64,000 nt of DNA from Acidobacteriales bacterium 59-55 (GCA_001897435.1 MKSV01000002.1:226428-290427); one strand, 5' to 3'. Shown: positions 44,005-53,092, counted from the first letter of the stretch. Numbers and translations are program-made. Notes: generated from the sequence alone by a model not told the origin.

Positions 44005-45444
44005 ATGAAACATAATCGATTAATCACAACGACTTGTATCTCGACTGGCGCTGCTGTTCTGCTCGCATTCGGTATCGCGGGCTTGCGAGCGCAGGGACGG
44101 CGCGGCGGCCAAACGGCTGAGGCGCTCTTTACGGCTCTCGATACCCATAAGGCCGGAACGCTGACGCGGTCCGAGCTGGAGGCCGGCTTCAACTCCTGGT
44201 TTACCGACTGGGACAACACAAAGGGCGGAGCGCTCACCCAGTCTCAGATTGAGGCCGGGGTCAGCAAGGTGCTGCCGAAGCCGCCTGCCGTGAAGCCCGG
44301 GCAAGCCAACACTTTCAATCCGGCGGGTAATTCGACGCCGATTCCGGTATCTCAGACTGCCGTGGACGCCATGATGGCAGCTTTGCCGACTACGCCCGGC
44401 GCCAAGCCGATGCACCCGCGCAGGGTGCTGGTGCTGGCCCATACGGGCGCGGGAGGATTCGTGCATGCCTCCATCCCGCTGGCGGCGAAGGCGGTGGAAG
44501 CACTGGGGGACCGGGGAAATCTATGGACCACAACCGTCACGTACAACGCGGCGGACATCAACACCGAGAATCTCAAGAAATACGATGCCATCTTCCTCGA
44601 CAGCACAACGGCGTGTTTTCTTGACGATCCGAATCCTGCCGTGACGGCAGCGCGGCGAGCGGCATTTCTCGCTTTCGTGAGAGGTGGAAAGGGCGTTGCC
44701 GGAATCCACGCGGCGACTGACTCGTATCACACCGATTGCCTGGCAAGCGAGGCTGCTATCAAGAGCGGCGCTCCGGGACGGAATCTGGGAGCGCTGGTTT
44801 TAGCTTCCCGGTTCGTCGCGGGAGCCAACAAGAATCACGGAGACACGGTCAGCCGTCAGCAGTGGACGGCGCTTGCCGACAATTGGTTCCAGAAGCTGGA
44901 TACCGGCCATACGGGTAAGATCACCCGCGCCGATTTCGTGGAGCATTTCAATTCGTTGCTGCCGCCGCCGGACATGCATAGCCTGCATCTGGAGTCGAAG
45001 CCCGTGCTGCAATGGCCCGCGTTCAACAAGCTGATCGGCGGCTACTTCAAATTTCACTGGCCCGATCCGCAACTGATTACGGTCAAGATCGACGACCCGA
45101 AGAGCCCCTTGACGGCCATGTTCCACGGCAAGGAGTTCGAGATCCACGACGAGACCTATACCTTCGCGCAGGATTCGTTCTCGCGGAAGAACGTGCATGT
45201 GCTGACGAGTATCGACTACGCGAAGATGAGCGCCGCGGATAAAGCGAAGGAAGTGAATCCGCGAACCGACGGCGATTATGCCCTGAGCTATATTCGGCGC
45301 GAGGGCAAGGGGCGAGTGTTCTACGAAGGGCACGGCCACGACGATCGGGTGTATGCCATGACACCGATGCTGGCACACATTCGAGCGGGGATTCAATACG
45401 TGCTTGGCGACCTGAAAGCGGACGACAGCCCCTCAGAGAAATAA
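44005..45444 (+). CDS. Secreted ThuA-domain protein with EF-hand-like loops
   Basis: A 479-residue exported protein; the signal peptide is 1-30 (ending GLRAQG). Residues about 36-90 hold two degenerate EF-hand-like loops (46-57 and 70-81). From about 138 a ThuA domain (glutamine-amidotransferase-like, linked with sugar utilisation) begins: RRVLVLAHTGAGGFVH, KYDAIFLDSTTACFL, GKGVAGIHAATDSYHT, and later KEFEIHDETYTFAQDSFSR and YEGHGHDDRVY. The ThuA domain is interrupted at about 250-335 by a segment with a third EF-like loop (DTGHTGKITRAD, 299-310). ATG 44005 gives the signal peptide; the frame opens 48 bases earlier. A 14-bp terminator hairpin follows. Confidence 0.85.
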   Translation: MKHNRLITTTCISTGAAVLLAFGIAGLRAQGRRGGQTAEALFTALDTHKAGTLTRSELEAGFNSWFTDWDNTKGGALTQSQIEAGVSKVLPKPPAVKPGQANTFNPAGNSTPIPVSQTAVDAMMAALPTTPGAKPMHPRRVLVLAHTGAGGFVHASIPLAAKAVEALGDRGNLWTTTVTYNAADINTENLKKYDAIFLDSTTACFLDDPNPAVTAARRAAFLAFVRGGKGVAGIHAATDSYHTDCLASEAAIKSGAPGRNLGALVLASRFVAGANKNHGDTVSRQQWTALADNWFQKLDTGHTGKITRADFVEHFNSLLPPPDMHSLHLESKPVLQWPAFNKLIGGYFKFHWPDPQLITVKIDDPKSPLTAMFHGKEFEIHDETYTFAQDSFSRKNVHVLTSIDYAKMSAADKAKEVNPRTDGDYALSYIRREGKGRVFYEGHGHDDRVYAMTPMLAHIRAGIQYVLGDLKADDSPSEK

Positions 45445-45470
45445 GCAATAAGCAGTCGGCTGAAAATAAC

Positions 45471-45501
45471 CCGGCGTAGAGTGCACCGCACTCTACGCCG
45501 G
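45471..45501. terminator. Bidirectional terminator hairpin
   Basis: Perfect 14-bp stem CCGGCGTAGAGTGC / GCACTCTACGCCGG with a 3-base loop, between the convergent ThuA and decarboxylase genes. Confidence 0.85.
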
Positions 45502-45522
45502 CTTTACGTTGATCCGCGAAGT

Positions 45523-45783
45523 CTATGGCTTCTTCGCTTGCAGCGGTGGAATCGCCGGGGCTACCTGTAGTTTCGGCAGGTCCGCAGCCGCCAGCCGAAA
45601 GACCGCGGGGTATTGGTCCGGATCGGTGTTGGTCTCGGGCTCCGTGCTGCGCCAGGTGTAGAAACAGGTATCGCAGCCATACACCGTCCACACCCCGGCC
45701 AGGGGTGAAACAGCGCGTACCGCAACCGTATTCGAACGACATCTCGGGCAGGCCTGAATGGCCCCTTGTGCAATCGCGCTCAT
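45523..45783 (-). CDS. Non-oxidative hydroxyarylic acid decarboxylase subunit D-like protein
   Basis: An 86-residue zinc-ribbon-like protein that matches the small D subunit (VdcD/BsdD/ShdD type) of reversible vanillate or 4-hydroxybenzoate decarboxylases. Visible features are CPRCRSN at 12-18, then SPLAGVWTVYGCDTCFYTWRSTEP with the second CxxC pair and the diagnostic VWTVYxCxxCxYTWRxTEP block, and an AxxPKLQVAPAIPPL tail that matches the family PxxPPL ending. It starts inside the stop of the UbiD-type gene (ATGA overlap), so the two are translationally coupled. The frame upstream of ATG 45783 is antisense-type noise over the larger gene. Confidence 0.85.
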   Translation of the reverse strand: MSAIAQGAIQACPRCRSNTVAVRAVSPLAGVWTVYGCDTCFYTWRSTEPETNTDPDQYPAVFRLAAADLPKLQVAPAIPPLQAKKP

Positions 45784-47207
45784 TTCCGCAGCTCCTTCGT
45801 CAACGCTTCCAGCTTTTGCAGCCACACATCCGTGCCCACCGGCGTCTCCAGTATCTCCCCATAATCGCCTCGGATATCGGGCGACACAGGCATCGTCGCG
45901 TCGATAATCATCTTCGTCACCATCCCACTCGGCTGGCAGGCGGGGTCGAGCAGATTCTCCGCCAGATTCGGCAGCATGAGCACATCGCCCGCCGGATTCA
46001 CTCTCACCGAGATCGCCCACATGACCTGGTTCAGATCGAAGGGGTCCACATCTTCGTCGACGACGATAATTACCTTCGCATAGCCCAGGCCGTGCGGCGT
46101 GCTCAGCACTCTCAACCCCACTGCCTTGGCAAAACCGCCGTAGCGCACCTTCGTCGATACGATCAGCACCAGCCCATGCGTGTAGAGCGCATTGACCGCC
46201 TGTACCTCGGGGAAGGTCGCATTCACCTGGTCGAAGATCGGCGCGCTGGTCGTCAATGCCTGGAGATAATCCAGCTCCGTCCATGGCCTGCCCACGTAGA
46301 CCGATTCATAGATCGGATCCTTCCGGTGCAGCACGCGATCGATCTCGATCACGGGATATTGATGACAGCCTGAGTAATATCCCGGGAACTCTCCGAACGG
46401 CCCCTCCGGCTGCCGCTTGCGGGCGAGGATCCTGCCCTCGAGCACCGCCTCCGATCCATACGGAATGTCGAGGCCCTTCTCGTTCTGCACGACGCGATAC
46501 GGCTGCCCCTGCATGACGGCCGCCATCTTGTACTCCAGTTGCGTGTACAGCATCGGCGTCGCGCCCATCAGCGTAATGACGGGCTCATTGCCCAGGGCAA
46601 TCGCTATCGGCAGATCTTCGCCTCGCGCCTCGGCATGGGCCAGTTGAATCGCGATATCGTGCTGCGGAACGGTCTGGATTCCCAGGTGGTTCCTGTCTTT
46701 AACTTGCAGACGGTATACGCCGACGTTCTCGACATCGTCGTTGGTCCAGTCGTCCGGATCGCGGCTGATGACGCATGGCTTGTCGATAAAAAAACCGCCG
46801 TCGCCGTGGTTCCAGCGGAACAGCGGAAAGATGTCGAAGAGGTTGATGTCTTTATCGATCACCACCTCCTGCCAGGGCGCCGAGGTCACTCGTTCCAACT
46901 GCCCCGGAAACATCCTGTAGCGGCGTACGAATTCGAGGAACTGGTCCCTTATCCCGGTCTCGGGATCCATGCCCAGGGCGAGGGCGTGGTTCGCCCAGGA
47001 GCCGTGAACATTGGTCACGATCTGCGCGTTCTGATAACCGGCGACATTCGAGAACAACAACGCGGGGCTGCGATTTCCCAGCCGCGTGGCCGCCGCGGAG
47101 GCCGCCGCCATATCCGGCTCCAGCTTTACCGGGTCGGTGATCCGCAGAAGCTGCTTCTGTTGTTCGAGCACGGAAAGGAACTCTCGAAAATCCTGATATG
47201 CGCGCAT
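45780..47207 (-). CDS. UbiD-family decarboxylase (hydroxyarylic acid decarboxylase subunit C-like)
   Basis: Prenylated-FMN-dependent decarboxylase of the UbiD superfamily, 475 residues. Typical family blocks are SNVAGYQNAQIVTNVHGSWANHALALGMD (cofactor domain start), PLFRWNHGDGGFFIDKPCVISRDPD, the Arg/Glu-rich GLDIPYGSEAVLEGRILARKRQPEGPFGEFPGYYSG with the catalytic E-R-E type residues, and VDEDVDPFDLNQVMWAISVRV near the end. ATG 47207 has GAGG five bases upstream; the frame is open further. The coupled subunit D downstream points to an aromatic-acid decarboxylase (vanillate/4-hydroxybenzoate type) rather than ubiquinone synthesis. The prenyltransferase partner (UbiX/subunit B) that makes the cofactor is not in the window. 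Confidence 0.92.
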   Translation of the reverse strand: MRAYQDFREFLSVLEQQKQLLRITDPVKLEPDMAAASAAATRLGNRSPALLFSNVAGYQNAQIVTNVHGSWANHALALGMDPETGIRDQFLEFVRRYRMFPGQLERVTSAPWQEVVIDKDINLFDIFPLFRWNHGDGGFFIDKPCVISRDPDDWTNDDVENVGVYRLQVKDRNHLGIQTVPQHDIAIQLAHAEARGEDLPIAIALGNEPVITLMGATPMLYTQLEYKMAAVMQGQPYRVVQNEKGLDIPYGSEAVLEGRILARKRQPEGPFGEFPGYYSGCHQYPVIEIDRVLHRKDPIYESVYVGRPWTELDYLQALTTSAPIFDQVNATFPEVQAVNALYTHGLVLIVSTKVRYGGFAKAVGLRVLSTPHGLGYAKVIIVVDEDVDPFDLNQVMWAISVRVNPAGDVLMLPNLAENLLDPACQPSGMVTKMIIDATMPVSPDIRGDYGEILETPVGTDVWLQKLEALTKELRK

Positions 47208-47364
47208 GTCTACCTCGGAGCGGAGTCGAAGCAAAATCTTTTGAAAACAGAGTGGAGGAGCAGTGTACAATGTCATGCGCTCCGCCTGATGAAACGAACT
47301 GCCCGCGGCGCGATTTAACTTCGGGGTTCGATCATCGGTCTATAATCCTCACTTCGAGGAAACC

Positions 47365-47775
47365 ATGGCTGAGATCAACCACGAAATCAAAATCCACGCT
47401 TCCCTTCCGGCCATTTATCAGGCGCTGACCAGCCCATCCGAACTGGCCATGTGGCATACCGCGGGCGCTACCGGCGATCACGAATCCTTCACCACGCGGC
47501 CTCAGGACGGGCCGCCCTTCGCATGGAAGATCAGCAAGGCCGGTGACGATACCGTGCAGTGGGAATGCGTGGAAGGCCCCGGCAATTCGCCCGGGACCAC
47601 CGCCCGGTTCAAGCTCTCTCCGCTGGGGGTCGACCGCACGCTCGTGGAGTTCAGCCACAGCGGCTGGCCGGATGGAAACGGGAGCTTTCGCAAGTGCAAT
47701 ACGCTTTGGGCGATCCTTCTTTTTCACCTGCGGCAATATCTCCACTCCGGCGAAAACGAACCCGCCTTCCACTGA
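47365..47775 (+). CDS. SRPBCC/AHSA1-type START-like domain protein
   Basis: A 136-residue single-domain protein with the helix-grip fold of the SRPBCC superfamily, which binds hydrophobic ligands in a deep pocket. Typical elements are IKIHASLPAIYQALTSPSELAMWH near the N-terminus, then beta-strands (FAWKIS, VQWECVEG, RTLVEFSHSGWPDG) and the C-terminal long helix around LLFHLRQYLHSGENEPAFH. The ATG follows GAGGAAACC. It is divergent from the decarboxylase genes and might act on an aromatic compound, but nothing in the sequence shows this. Confidence 0.85.
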   Translation: MAEINHEIKIHASLPAIYQALTSPSELAMWHTAGATGDHESFTTRPQDGPPFAWKISKAGDDTVQWECVEGPGNSPGTTARFKLSPLGVDRTLVEFSHSGWPDGNGSFRKCNTLWAILLFHLRQYLHSGENEPAFH

Positions 47776-47936
47776 TTTTTCCGGATGAATCGTCTTGGTG
47801 CGTGTTGCGGGTTCGATTGACTCAGGATGGTCGACTTGATACGCCCCAAGGTGAGGGGCGCGAGCCGGTTAGCATAATATGGCAACCTAAAGGGATAACG
47901 AAGAGATAGTGTACGCGCGAACGGAACGCATTCACG

Positions 47937-48971
47937 ATGACCAAGAAAGTCAAAAATCAAAGCCTGTCCAAAGCGCGAGACGCCAAGCAGGATGAGTTCT
48001 ATACGCAGTTATCCGACATTGAGCAGGAGTTGAAGCACTACAAAAAGCACTTCAAGAATAAGGTGGTGTACTGCAACTGCGACGATCCTCGTGTCAGCAA
48101 CTTCTTCTTCTACTTCTCGTACAATTTTGAGAAGTTGGGCCTCAAGAAGCTCATCACTACCTGCTATAAAAACCAGAGTCGCGACTTGTTCAGCCGGAAT
48201 GATTCTGAACAGGCCGTCTACCTTGAATACACCGGTGACAATCACAGGACCGGCGTTCCCGACCCAGAGAAAATCGGAATCAAGCACCTAAAGGGCGACG
48301 GTGATTTCCGTAGCGCAGAAAGTGTAGAGCTATTGAAGCAGGCGGATATTGTGGTCACAAACCCGCCGTTTTCGTTGTTCCGTGAGTACGTTGCCCAACT
48401 CATTGAGTATGACAAGAAGTTCGTAATTGTCGGGAACCAGAACGCAATAAGCTATAAAGAAATTTTCAATCTCATTGTGAAAAATAAATTATGGCTCGGC
48501 AACAAAAGTGGTGACATGGAATTCAAAGTGCCGGCTTGCTACGAAGCGCGAGAGACACGGTATTGGGTGGATGCTGACGGCCAGAAATGGAGAAGCATGG
48601 GTAATGCTTGCTGGTATACCAATTTCGACATCGCAAAGCGCCATGAAAATATCATCCTCTACAAAAAATATAGCCCGGAGGCGTATCCAACTTACGCAAA
48701 CTACGACGCAATCGAAGTCGGCAAGATAAGCGATATTCCGGTAGATTACGAAGGGGCTATGGGGGTGCCACTGACTTTTCTCGATAAGTACAACGTCGAT
48801 CAATTCGAAATTGTTGGTTCAAGTACGATGCTTGCGATACCAATGGCGGAAGTTGCTAAAAAAGGAACCTACTCCCAAGGCACCCAGCGCTTTTACCTCG
48901 CGAATGGTGATGGCACGTACCGGCGTTTGTATGATCGGATTGTCATAAAAAGCAAGAAGCCAAAGGATTAA
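47937..48971 (+). CDS. EcoRI-type adenine-specific DNA methyltransferase
   Basis: A 344-residue N6-adenine DNA methyltransferase related to M.EcoRI. The catalytic motif IV is NPPF at 142-145 in ADIVVTNPPFSLFREY, at nearly the same position as in M.EcoRI. The N-terminal SLSKARDAKQDEFYTQLSDIE and VVYCNCDDPRVSNFFFYF (SAM-binding region) are characteristic of this family. Likely target-recognition residues lie in the C-terminal half. The gene is markedly more AT-rich than its surroundings. The next gene starts four bases after the stop and encodes a DUF262-HNH protein, so the pair forms one transcription unit and probably a restriction-modification type defence system. The methylated site cannot be deduced here. 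Confidence 0.92.
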   Translation: MTKKVKNQSLSKARDAKQDEFYTQLSDIEQELKHYKKHFKNKVVYCNCDDPRVSNFFFYFSYNFEKLGLKKLITTCYKNQSRDLFSRNDSEQAVYLEYTGDNHRTGVPDPEKIGIKHLKGDGDFRSAESVELLKQADIVVTNPPFSLFREYVAQLIEYDKKFVIVGNQNAISYKEIFNLIVKNKLWLGNKSGDMEFKVPACYEARETRYWVDADGQKWRSMGNACWYTNFDIAKRHENIILYKKYSPEAYPTYANYDAIEVGKISDIPVDYEGAMGVPLTFLDKYNVDQFEIVGSSTMLAIPMAEVAKKGTYSQGTQRFYLANGDGTYRRLYDRIVIKSKKPKD

Positions 48972-48975
48972 ATTG

Positions 48976-50058
48976 ATGAACATCGAACTCAGAGAGATTA
49001 CCGTCCGCGAGTTGACAGAAGGCTATGAGGACAACGCTGAAGCCGGAGTTATTGGTTACGGCGGCAAGTTGGACATCAGACCGCAATACCAGCGAGAGTT
49101 CATCTACAAAGACAAACAGCGAGATGCGGTCATTGATACTATCACCAAGAACTTCCCGCTAAATGTCATGTACTGGGCCGTTCGAGAGGATGGAGGTTTC
49201 GAGGTTATTGACGGCCAGCAGCGTACCATCTCGACCTGTCAGTTTGTCGAAGGAGACTTCGCTTTCGAAGAGCGGTACTTCCATAACTTACAGAAAGACG
49301 AACAAGAGAGAATTATGGACTATCGGCTGATGGTGTATCAGTGCAGTGGCACGGACAGCGAGAAGCTGGGATGGTTTAAGACTATCAATATCGCCGGGGA
49401 GAAGCTGACGGACCAGGAACTGCGGAATGCTGTGTATTCCGGCCCTTGGGTTTCGGATGCCAAGCGATATTTTAGCAAGAACGGGTGTCCTGCATATGGT
49501 TTAGGTAGCGACTATCTTGATGGCGCACCCATTCGACAAGCCTATCTTGAAACGGTTATTGACTGGCTGAGTGAAGGAAATGTCGAAGGCTACATGGCTA
49601 AACAGCAGCACAAGCCAAACGCCGATGAGCTATGGGTTTATTTTCAGGCCGTTATTAGCTGGGTAAAAGCCACTTTTCCAAAGTATCGCCGAGAGATGAA
49701 GGGCATTGCGTGGGGAGAGCTATATAACAATCATAAGGGGGATGAGATCGATCCCGCTACGCTCGAAAAGAAAGTCAGTCGGCTCATGTCTGATGAGGAT
49801 GTCACGAATAAGAGGGGTATCTATCCCTATGTTCTGAATGGGAGCGAGCGACATTTGAATATCCGATCATTCAGTGACAGTCAGAAGCGAGAATCCTACG
49901 AGCGGCAGAAAGGTGTCTGCCCGGTTTGCAAGGAGCATTTCGAGATTGAGGGAATGCATGGGGACCATATCACCCCATGGCACGAGGGTGGAAAGACAAG
50001 CTCCGACAACTGCCAGATGCTCTGCGCGGAAGACAACAGAAGGAAGTCCGGGATATAG
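48976..50058 (+). CDS. DUF262 domain protein with C-terminal HNH nuclease
   Basis: A 360-residue protein. The N-terminal two thirds are a DUF262 (ParB-like NTPase) domain, with the characteristic PQYQREFIYKDKQRDAVIDTI (36-56) and the VIDGQQRTIS motif (78-86, DGQQR at 79-83). The last 48 residues are an HNH endonuclease motif: CPVCKEHF, then HGDHITPWHEGGKTSSDNCQMLC with the DH metal-binding pair. DUF262 plus HNH proteins include GmrS/D-type modification-dependent nucleases and SspE of phosphorothioate defence. Here it is coupled to an EcoRI-type methyltransferase, so it is the likely restriction partner. The first in-frame ATG (48976) lies 4 bases after the methyltransferase stop; a TTG is directly before it. 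AT-rich, apparently transferred. Confidence 0.88.
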   Translation: MNIELREITVRELTEGYEDNAEAGVIGYGGKLDIRPQYQREFIYKDKQRDAVIDTITKNFPLNVMYWAVREDGGFEVIDGQQRTISTCQFVEGDFAFEERYFHNLQKDEQERIMDYRLMVYQCSGTDSEKLGWFKTINIAGEKLTDQELRNAVYSGPWVSDAKRYFSKNGCPAYGLGSDYLDGAPIRQAYLETVIDWLSEGNVEGYMAKQQHKPNADELWVYFQAVISWVKATFPKYRREMKGIAWGELYNNHKGDEIDPATLEKKVSRLMSDEDVTNKRGIYPYVLNGSERHLNIRSFSDSQKRESYERQKGVCPVCKEHFEIEGMHGDHITPWHEGGKTSSDNCQMLCAEDNRRKSGI

Positions 50059-50143
50059 GTCGCCAGTTCGGGGTTGATCTATCGATTAGGCCAACTGGAC
50101 GATTAGTTAATGAGGAACGCGCTTCTCGTCAGTCATCCTCGGT

Positions 50144-52552
50144 TCACGGTGTTTTGCCTTTGCGGTCGGGGAGGGTTAGGTTGAGGGTGGTTTGCCGGAT
50201 GGGGTAGGTCTGGCCTTGCCAGCGGAAGGTGCCGTGGAGTCCGGGGGGCAGGTGGATGGTGGCGTGGAGGGTGCCGTCCTTGTGCGTGTACTCGACGTCG
50301 ATGGCGCCGAGCGGGTGGGGGTAGCTCGCCGTGAGCGTGGTGAGCGCGCCCAGGCGCGGAGCGATGAGCACGGTCTTCAAGCCGAGGCTCGCCGGTTGGA
50401 TGCCCGCCACGATGTTGAGCAGGTCGAAGTTGGGGTGCGAGCTCCAGGCGTGCGAGTCGGAGCGGGTGGGCTCGGGCTGCTCGGCCCAGGTGGTGAGGCC
50501 GAGGGCGATCATTTCGCGCCAGGGCTGCAACTGCTGGATGTACTGATCGCCCATCCCGGCGTGCTGGAGCGCTCGGTTGACGTAGAAGCGATAGTAGTAC
50601 GACGCCTGCGAGATGGCGGGGAAGCCGGTTGGATTATCCGAGGCGGCGTTCGCTGCGGCATGACCTTCCGGTGCAAGGATGCGGGTCATGATGCCGCGCT
50701 GCGCGGCGGCGGGAGCGACGTCGAGCCAGACGGCCATCGCGTTGGCGTGCTGGCTGAAGTGGTTGCCGTGGGGTGTGTCGGTATAGAGATGGGCTTGCGC
50801 GTTCCAGCAGAGGGTCTGGATGGCGTGCACGGATTTCTCCGCGGCTTGGCGGTAGCGCTGGGCGAGGGCGGCGTCGCCGTAGGCGGCTTCGATCTGGGCG
50901 GCTTCGCGGAGGGCTTCGACGAGATGCAGGGTGAGGATGGTGGAGTCGCCGTCGGCGTCCTGCGGCGGCTCGCCGTTTTTGAAGTCGGGGACCCAGTCGA
51001 CGAAGGACCACCAGGGGAGCTTGCCGACGAGGCCGTTGGCGTTGCGGTGCGCGAGGAACCAGGCGAGGACGGTGCGGGTTCCGGGGAGCTGTTTGCGGAC
51101 GAAGGCGGGGTCGTCGCGGTAGAGGGCGTAGTCGTGCACCATGCCCACCCAGTAGAGCGAGAAGGGCGGGATGGCCTGGAAGACGGAGGTGGGGTAGCGG
51201 CTGAGGGTGATGCCGTCGGGCAGGCGCGAGTCGTCGATGGCGGTGATGGCCTGGCGGGCGAGGCGGTCGTCGCCGGCGACGGCGTAGGAGATGAGGGCCT
51301 GCAGGCGGGTGTCGCCGACGTACTGGAGCCGCTCCCAGTAGGACGTGTCCATGTAGGTGTCGTGGGCGTCGAGGCGAGCGGTGCGCCAGCCGATCTTCCA
51401 GATGGCGCTGAGCTCGGGATCGCTGCTGGAGAAATGACCCCGTTCGACAAAGGGGAAGGCGGAGAAGGTGGAGCTGAAGCGGGTGAGCGTGAGCGGCTGG
51501 TCGCCGGTGCGGACGTCGATCTGGAGGTAGCGCCAGGTGCGCCAGACGAGCGGGGCGAAGGTGCGGTGCGCGCCGCCATCGGCGATGTACTCGTCGTAGA
51601 CGCCGGCGATGTGCTTGCCGGCGATGTCGTTGCGATTGCCCTTGCGGCCGTTTTTATCGTAGAGCGCCTCGGCGTAGGTGAGGCGGACGTCGGCGGCCTT
51701 TCCTCCGCTGAGCGCAAGCTCGGGATAGCCGGTGGTGAGGGTGCCGTTGTCGAGCAGGATACTGACGGTGGCGTGGGCGGGGATGGTGACGGCTTCGCCG
51801 GGGAAGTCGGCAGCGGAAGCGATGCCGGTGGTGCGGACGACTTTGCCGCCGGGCTGCGGCGTGGACTCCATCGGCGGGAGGAGGTCGGGGACGAGCTGCC
51901 AGGCGCTGTGCGAGTCGCGAGCGCCGCGCGAGGAGGCTTCGCCGGCGGAGACGGCGGGGGTCCAGTTCGCGGGTTTGCTGATGGGGGCGTCCCAGTCGGG
52001 GTCGGAGTCGGCGGCGTGGAGGATCACGACGGGCTCGGCGGCGTAGTAGCCGCGCAGCATGGCGTAGGTGACGGGCTTGAGGGTGAAGCCGTGGTCAATC
52101 TCGACCTGCCAGCTTTTGTTGGTGTCGGCGGCCTTTGCCTCGGGAGAGGCGCCTTCGAGCAGGAAGGCGGTGCGGTTGGTCATCTGCGCGATGGCGCGGT
52201 ATTGGCCGAAGTTCCAGACGGTGGCGGCGAGCAGGTTGCTGCCCGGATGCAGGAGGGGAGCGAGGTCGAGGGTCTCGTAACGCCAGTGGGCGAGGTCGCC
52301 TTTGGCGGGGCCGCGGCCCGCGGTCTGTCCGTTGACGCGGAGGAGAAAGGCGTTGTCGGCGCTGACGCGGACGAGGAAGTGGTCGGGCCTGGCGGGGAGG
52401 TCGATGGTCCGCTGAAAGTGGAGGACGGCGGGCGCGTAGGGTGGAAGCTCCGGGGCGGTGATCCATTGCGCGTGCCAGGAGTCGGGGGGACTCTGGGCAA
52501 GAATTGTGCTGGACGCGAGGACGATGAGGAGGGCACCGGCGAGATACTTCAC
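50144..52552 (-). CDS. Secreted alpha-L-rhamnosidase-like protein (GH78)
   Basis: An 802-residue glycoside hydrolase of the GH78 type, which removes alpha-linked L-rhamnose from plant or bacterial glycans. GTG 52552 follows GGAGAAGAACA and opens a signal peptide (1-19, ending LAQ). N-terminal beta-domains (about 25-330) include HFQRTIDLPARPDHFLVRVSADN and a jelly-roll near DIRTGDQP-like VRTGDQPLTLTRFS. The (alpha/alpha)6 barrel follows, with YWERLQYVGDTRLQALISY where the family has the general-acid RDERxGWTGD block, and later WSSHPNFDLLNIVAGIQPAS. The C-terminal beta-sandwich ends with LHATIHLPPGLHGTFRWQG. The catalytic-motif match is looser than in characterised GH78 enzymes, so the exact sugar is less certain than the fold. 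Confidence 0.82.
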   Translation of the reverse strand: MKYLAGALLIVLASSTILAQSPPDSWHAQWITAPELPPYAPAVLHFQRTIDLPARPDHFLVRVSADNAFLLRVNGQTAGRGPAKGDLAHWRYETLDLAPLLHPGSNLLAATVWNFGQYRAIAQMTNRTAFLLEGASPEAKAADTNKSWQVEIDHGFTLKPVTYAMLRGYYAAEPVVILHAADSDPDWDAPISKPANWTPAVSAGEASSRGARDSHSAWQLVPDLLPPMESTPQPGGKVVRTTGIASAADFPGEAVTIPAHATVSILLDNGTLTTGYPELALSGGKAADVRLTYAEALYDKNGRKGNRNDIAGKHIAGVYDEYIADGGAHRTFAPLVWRTWRYLQIDVRTGDQPLTLTRFSSTFSAFPFVERGHFSSSDPELSAIWKIGWRTARLDAHDTYMDTSYWERLQYVGDTRLQALISYAVAGDDRLARQAITAIDDSRLPDGITLSRYPTSVFQAIPPFSLYWVGMVHDYALYRDDPAFVRKQLPGTRTVLAWFLAHRNANGLVGKLPWWSFVDWVPDFKNGEPPQDADGDSTILTLHLVEALREAAQIEAAYGDAALAQRYRQAAEKSVHAIQTLCWNAQAHLYTDTPHGNHFSQHANAMAVWLDVAPAAAQRGIMTRILAPEGHAAANAASDNPTGFPAISQASYYYRFYVNRALQHAGMGDQYIQQLQPWREMIALGLTTWAEQPEPTRSDSHAWSSHPNFDLLNIVAGIQPASLGLKTVLIAPRLGALTTLTASYPHPLGAIDVEYTHKDGTLHATIHLPPGLHGTFRWQGQTYPIRQTTLNLTLPDRKGKTP

Positions 52553-52625
52553 TGTTCTTCTCCATGCCGCCGGAGGATGCGACGGGGCGGCATGGCAGTT
52601 ATAGCAGGTTGCAGATTCTGGGAGA

Positions 52626-52991
52626 GGCATACCCCAGGGGCTGAAGCCCCTTTTTTAGGCTTTGGCGATAGAGGGCCAAGGCTGAAGCCTTGGCGTACCT
52701 AGAGGCAAGGGCAACTACAACTGCAACTGCAACTGCAACTGCAAAGACAAAGACAAAGGCAAGGGCAAGCGCAACTGCAAAGGCAAGGGCAACGGCAAAG
52801 GCAAAGGCAAGGGCAAAGGCAAGGGCAACTGCAAAGGCAAAGGCAACTGCAACGGCAACGGCAACGGCAACGGCAAGGGCAAGGGCAAGGGCAAGGGCAA
52901 AGGCAAAGGCAACGTCAAGCGACGGCGACGGCGAAATACAGGGTCTCTCCGCTGCGGCGGCAAGAACGCCGCCTTCGGTCGAGATGACGTG
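52626..52991 (+). repeat. Composite repeat B-H-A with long H
   Basis: Module B 52626-52706, module H 52707-52933 (GCAACT, GCAAAG, GCAAGG, GCAACG hexamers; the longest H tract here), module A 52934-52991 with inner arms GGCGGC/GCCGCC and one G lost (CAGGGTCTCTCC). Confidence 0.93.
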
Positions 52992-53050
52992 CTTCTCCGG
53001 CGGCCTGTCAAGGGTGGTTCCCCGGGCGCACCCCTGGCGATTCGAGCAGA

Positions 53051-53081
53051 ACGCAGATTCCCTTCGGGAATGACAAACAAA
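53051..53081 (+). repeat. Module C hairpin repeat
   Basis: GCAGATTCCCTTCGGGAATG followed by ACAAACAAAG, preceded by GCGATTCGAGCAGAA. Confidence 0.8.
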
Positions 53082-53092
53082 GAAAAGCAGGC

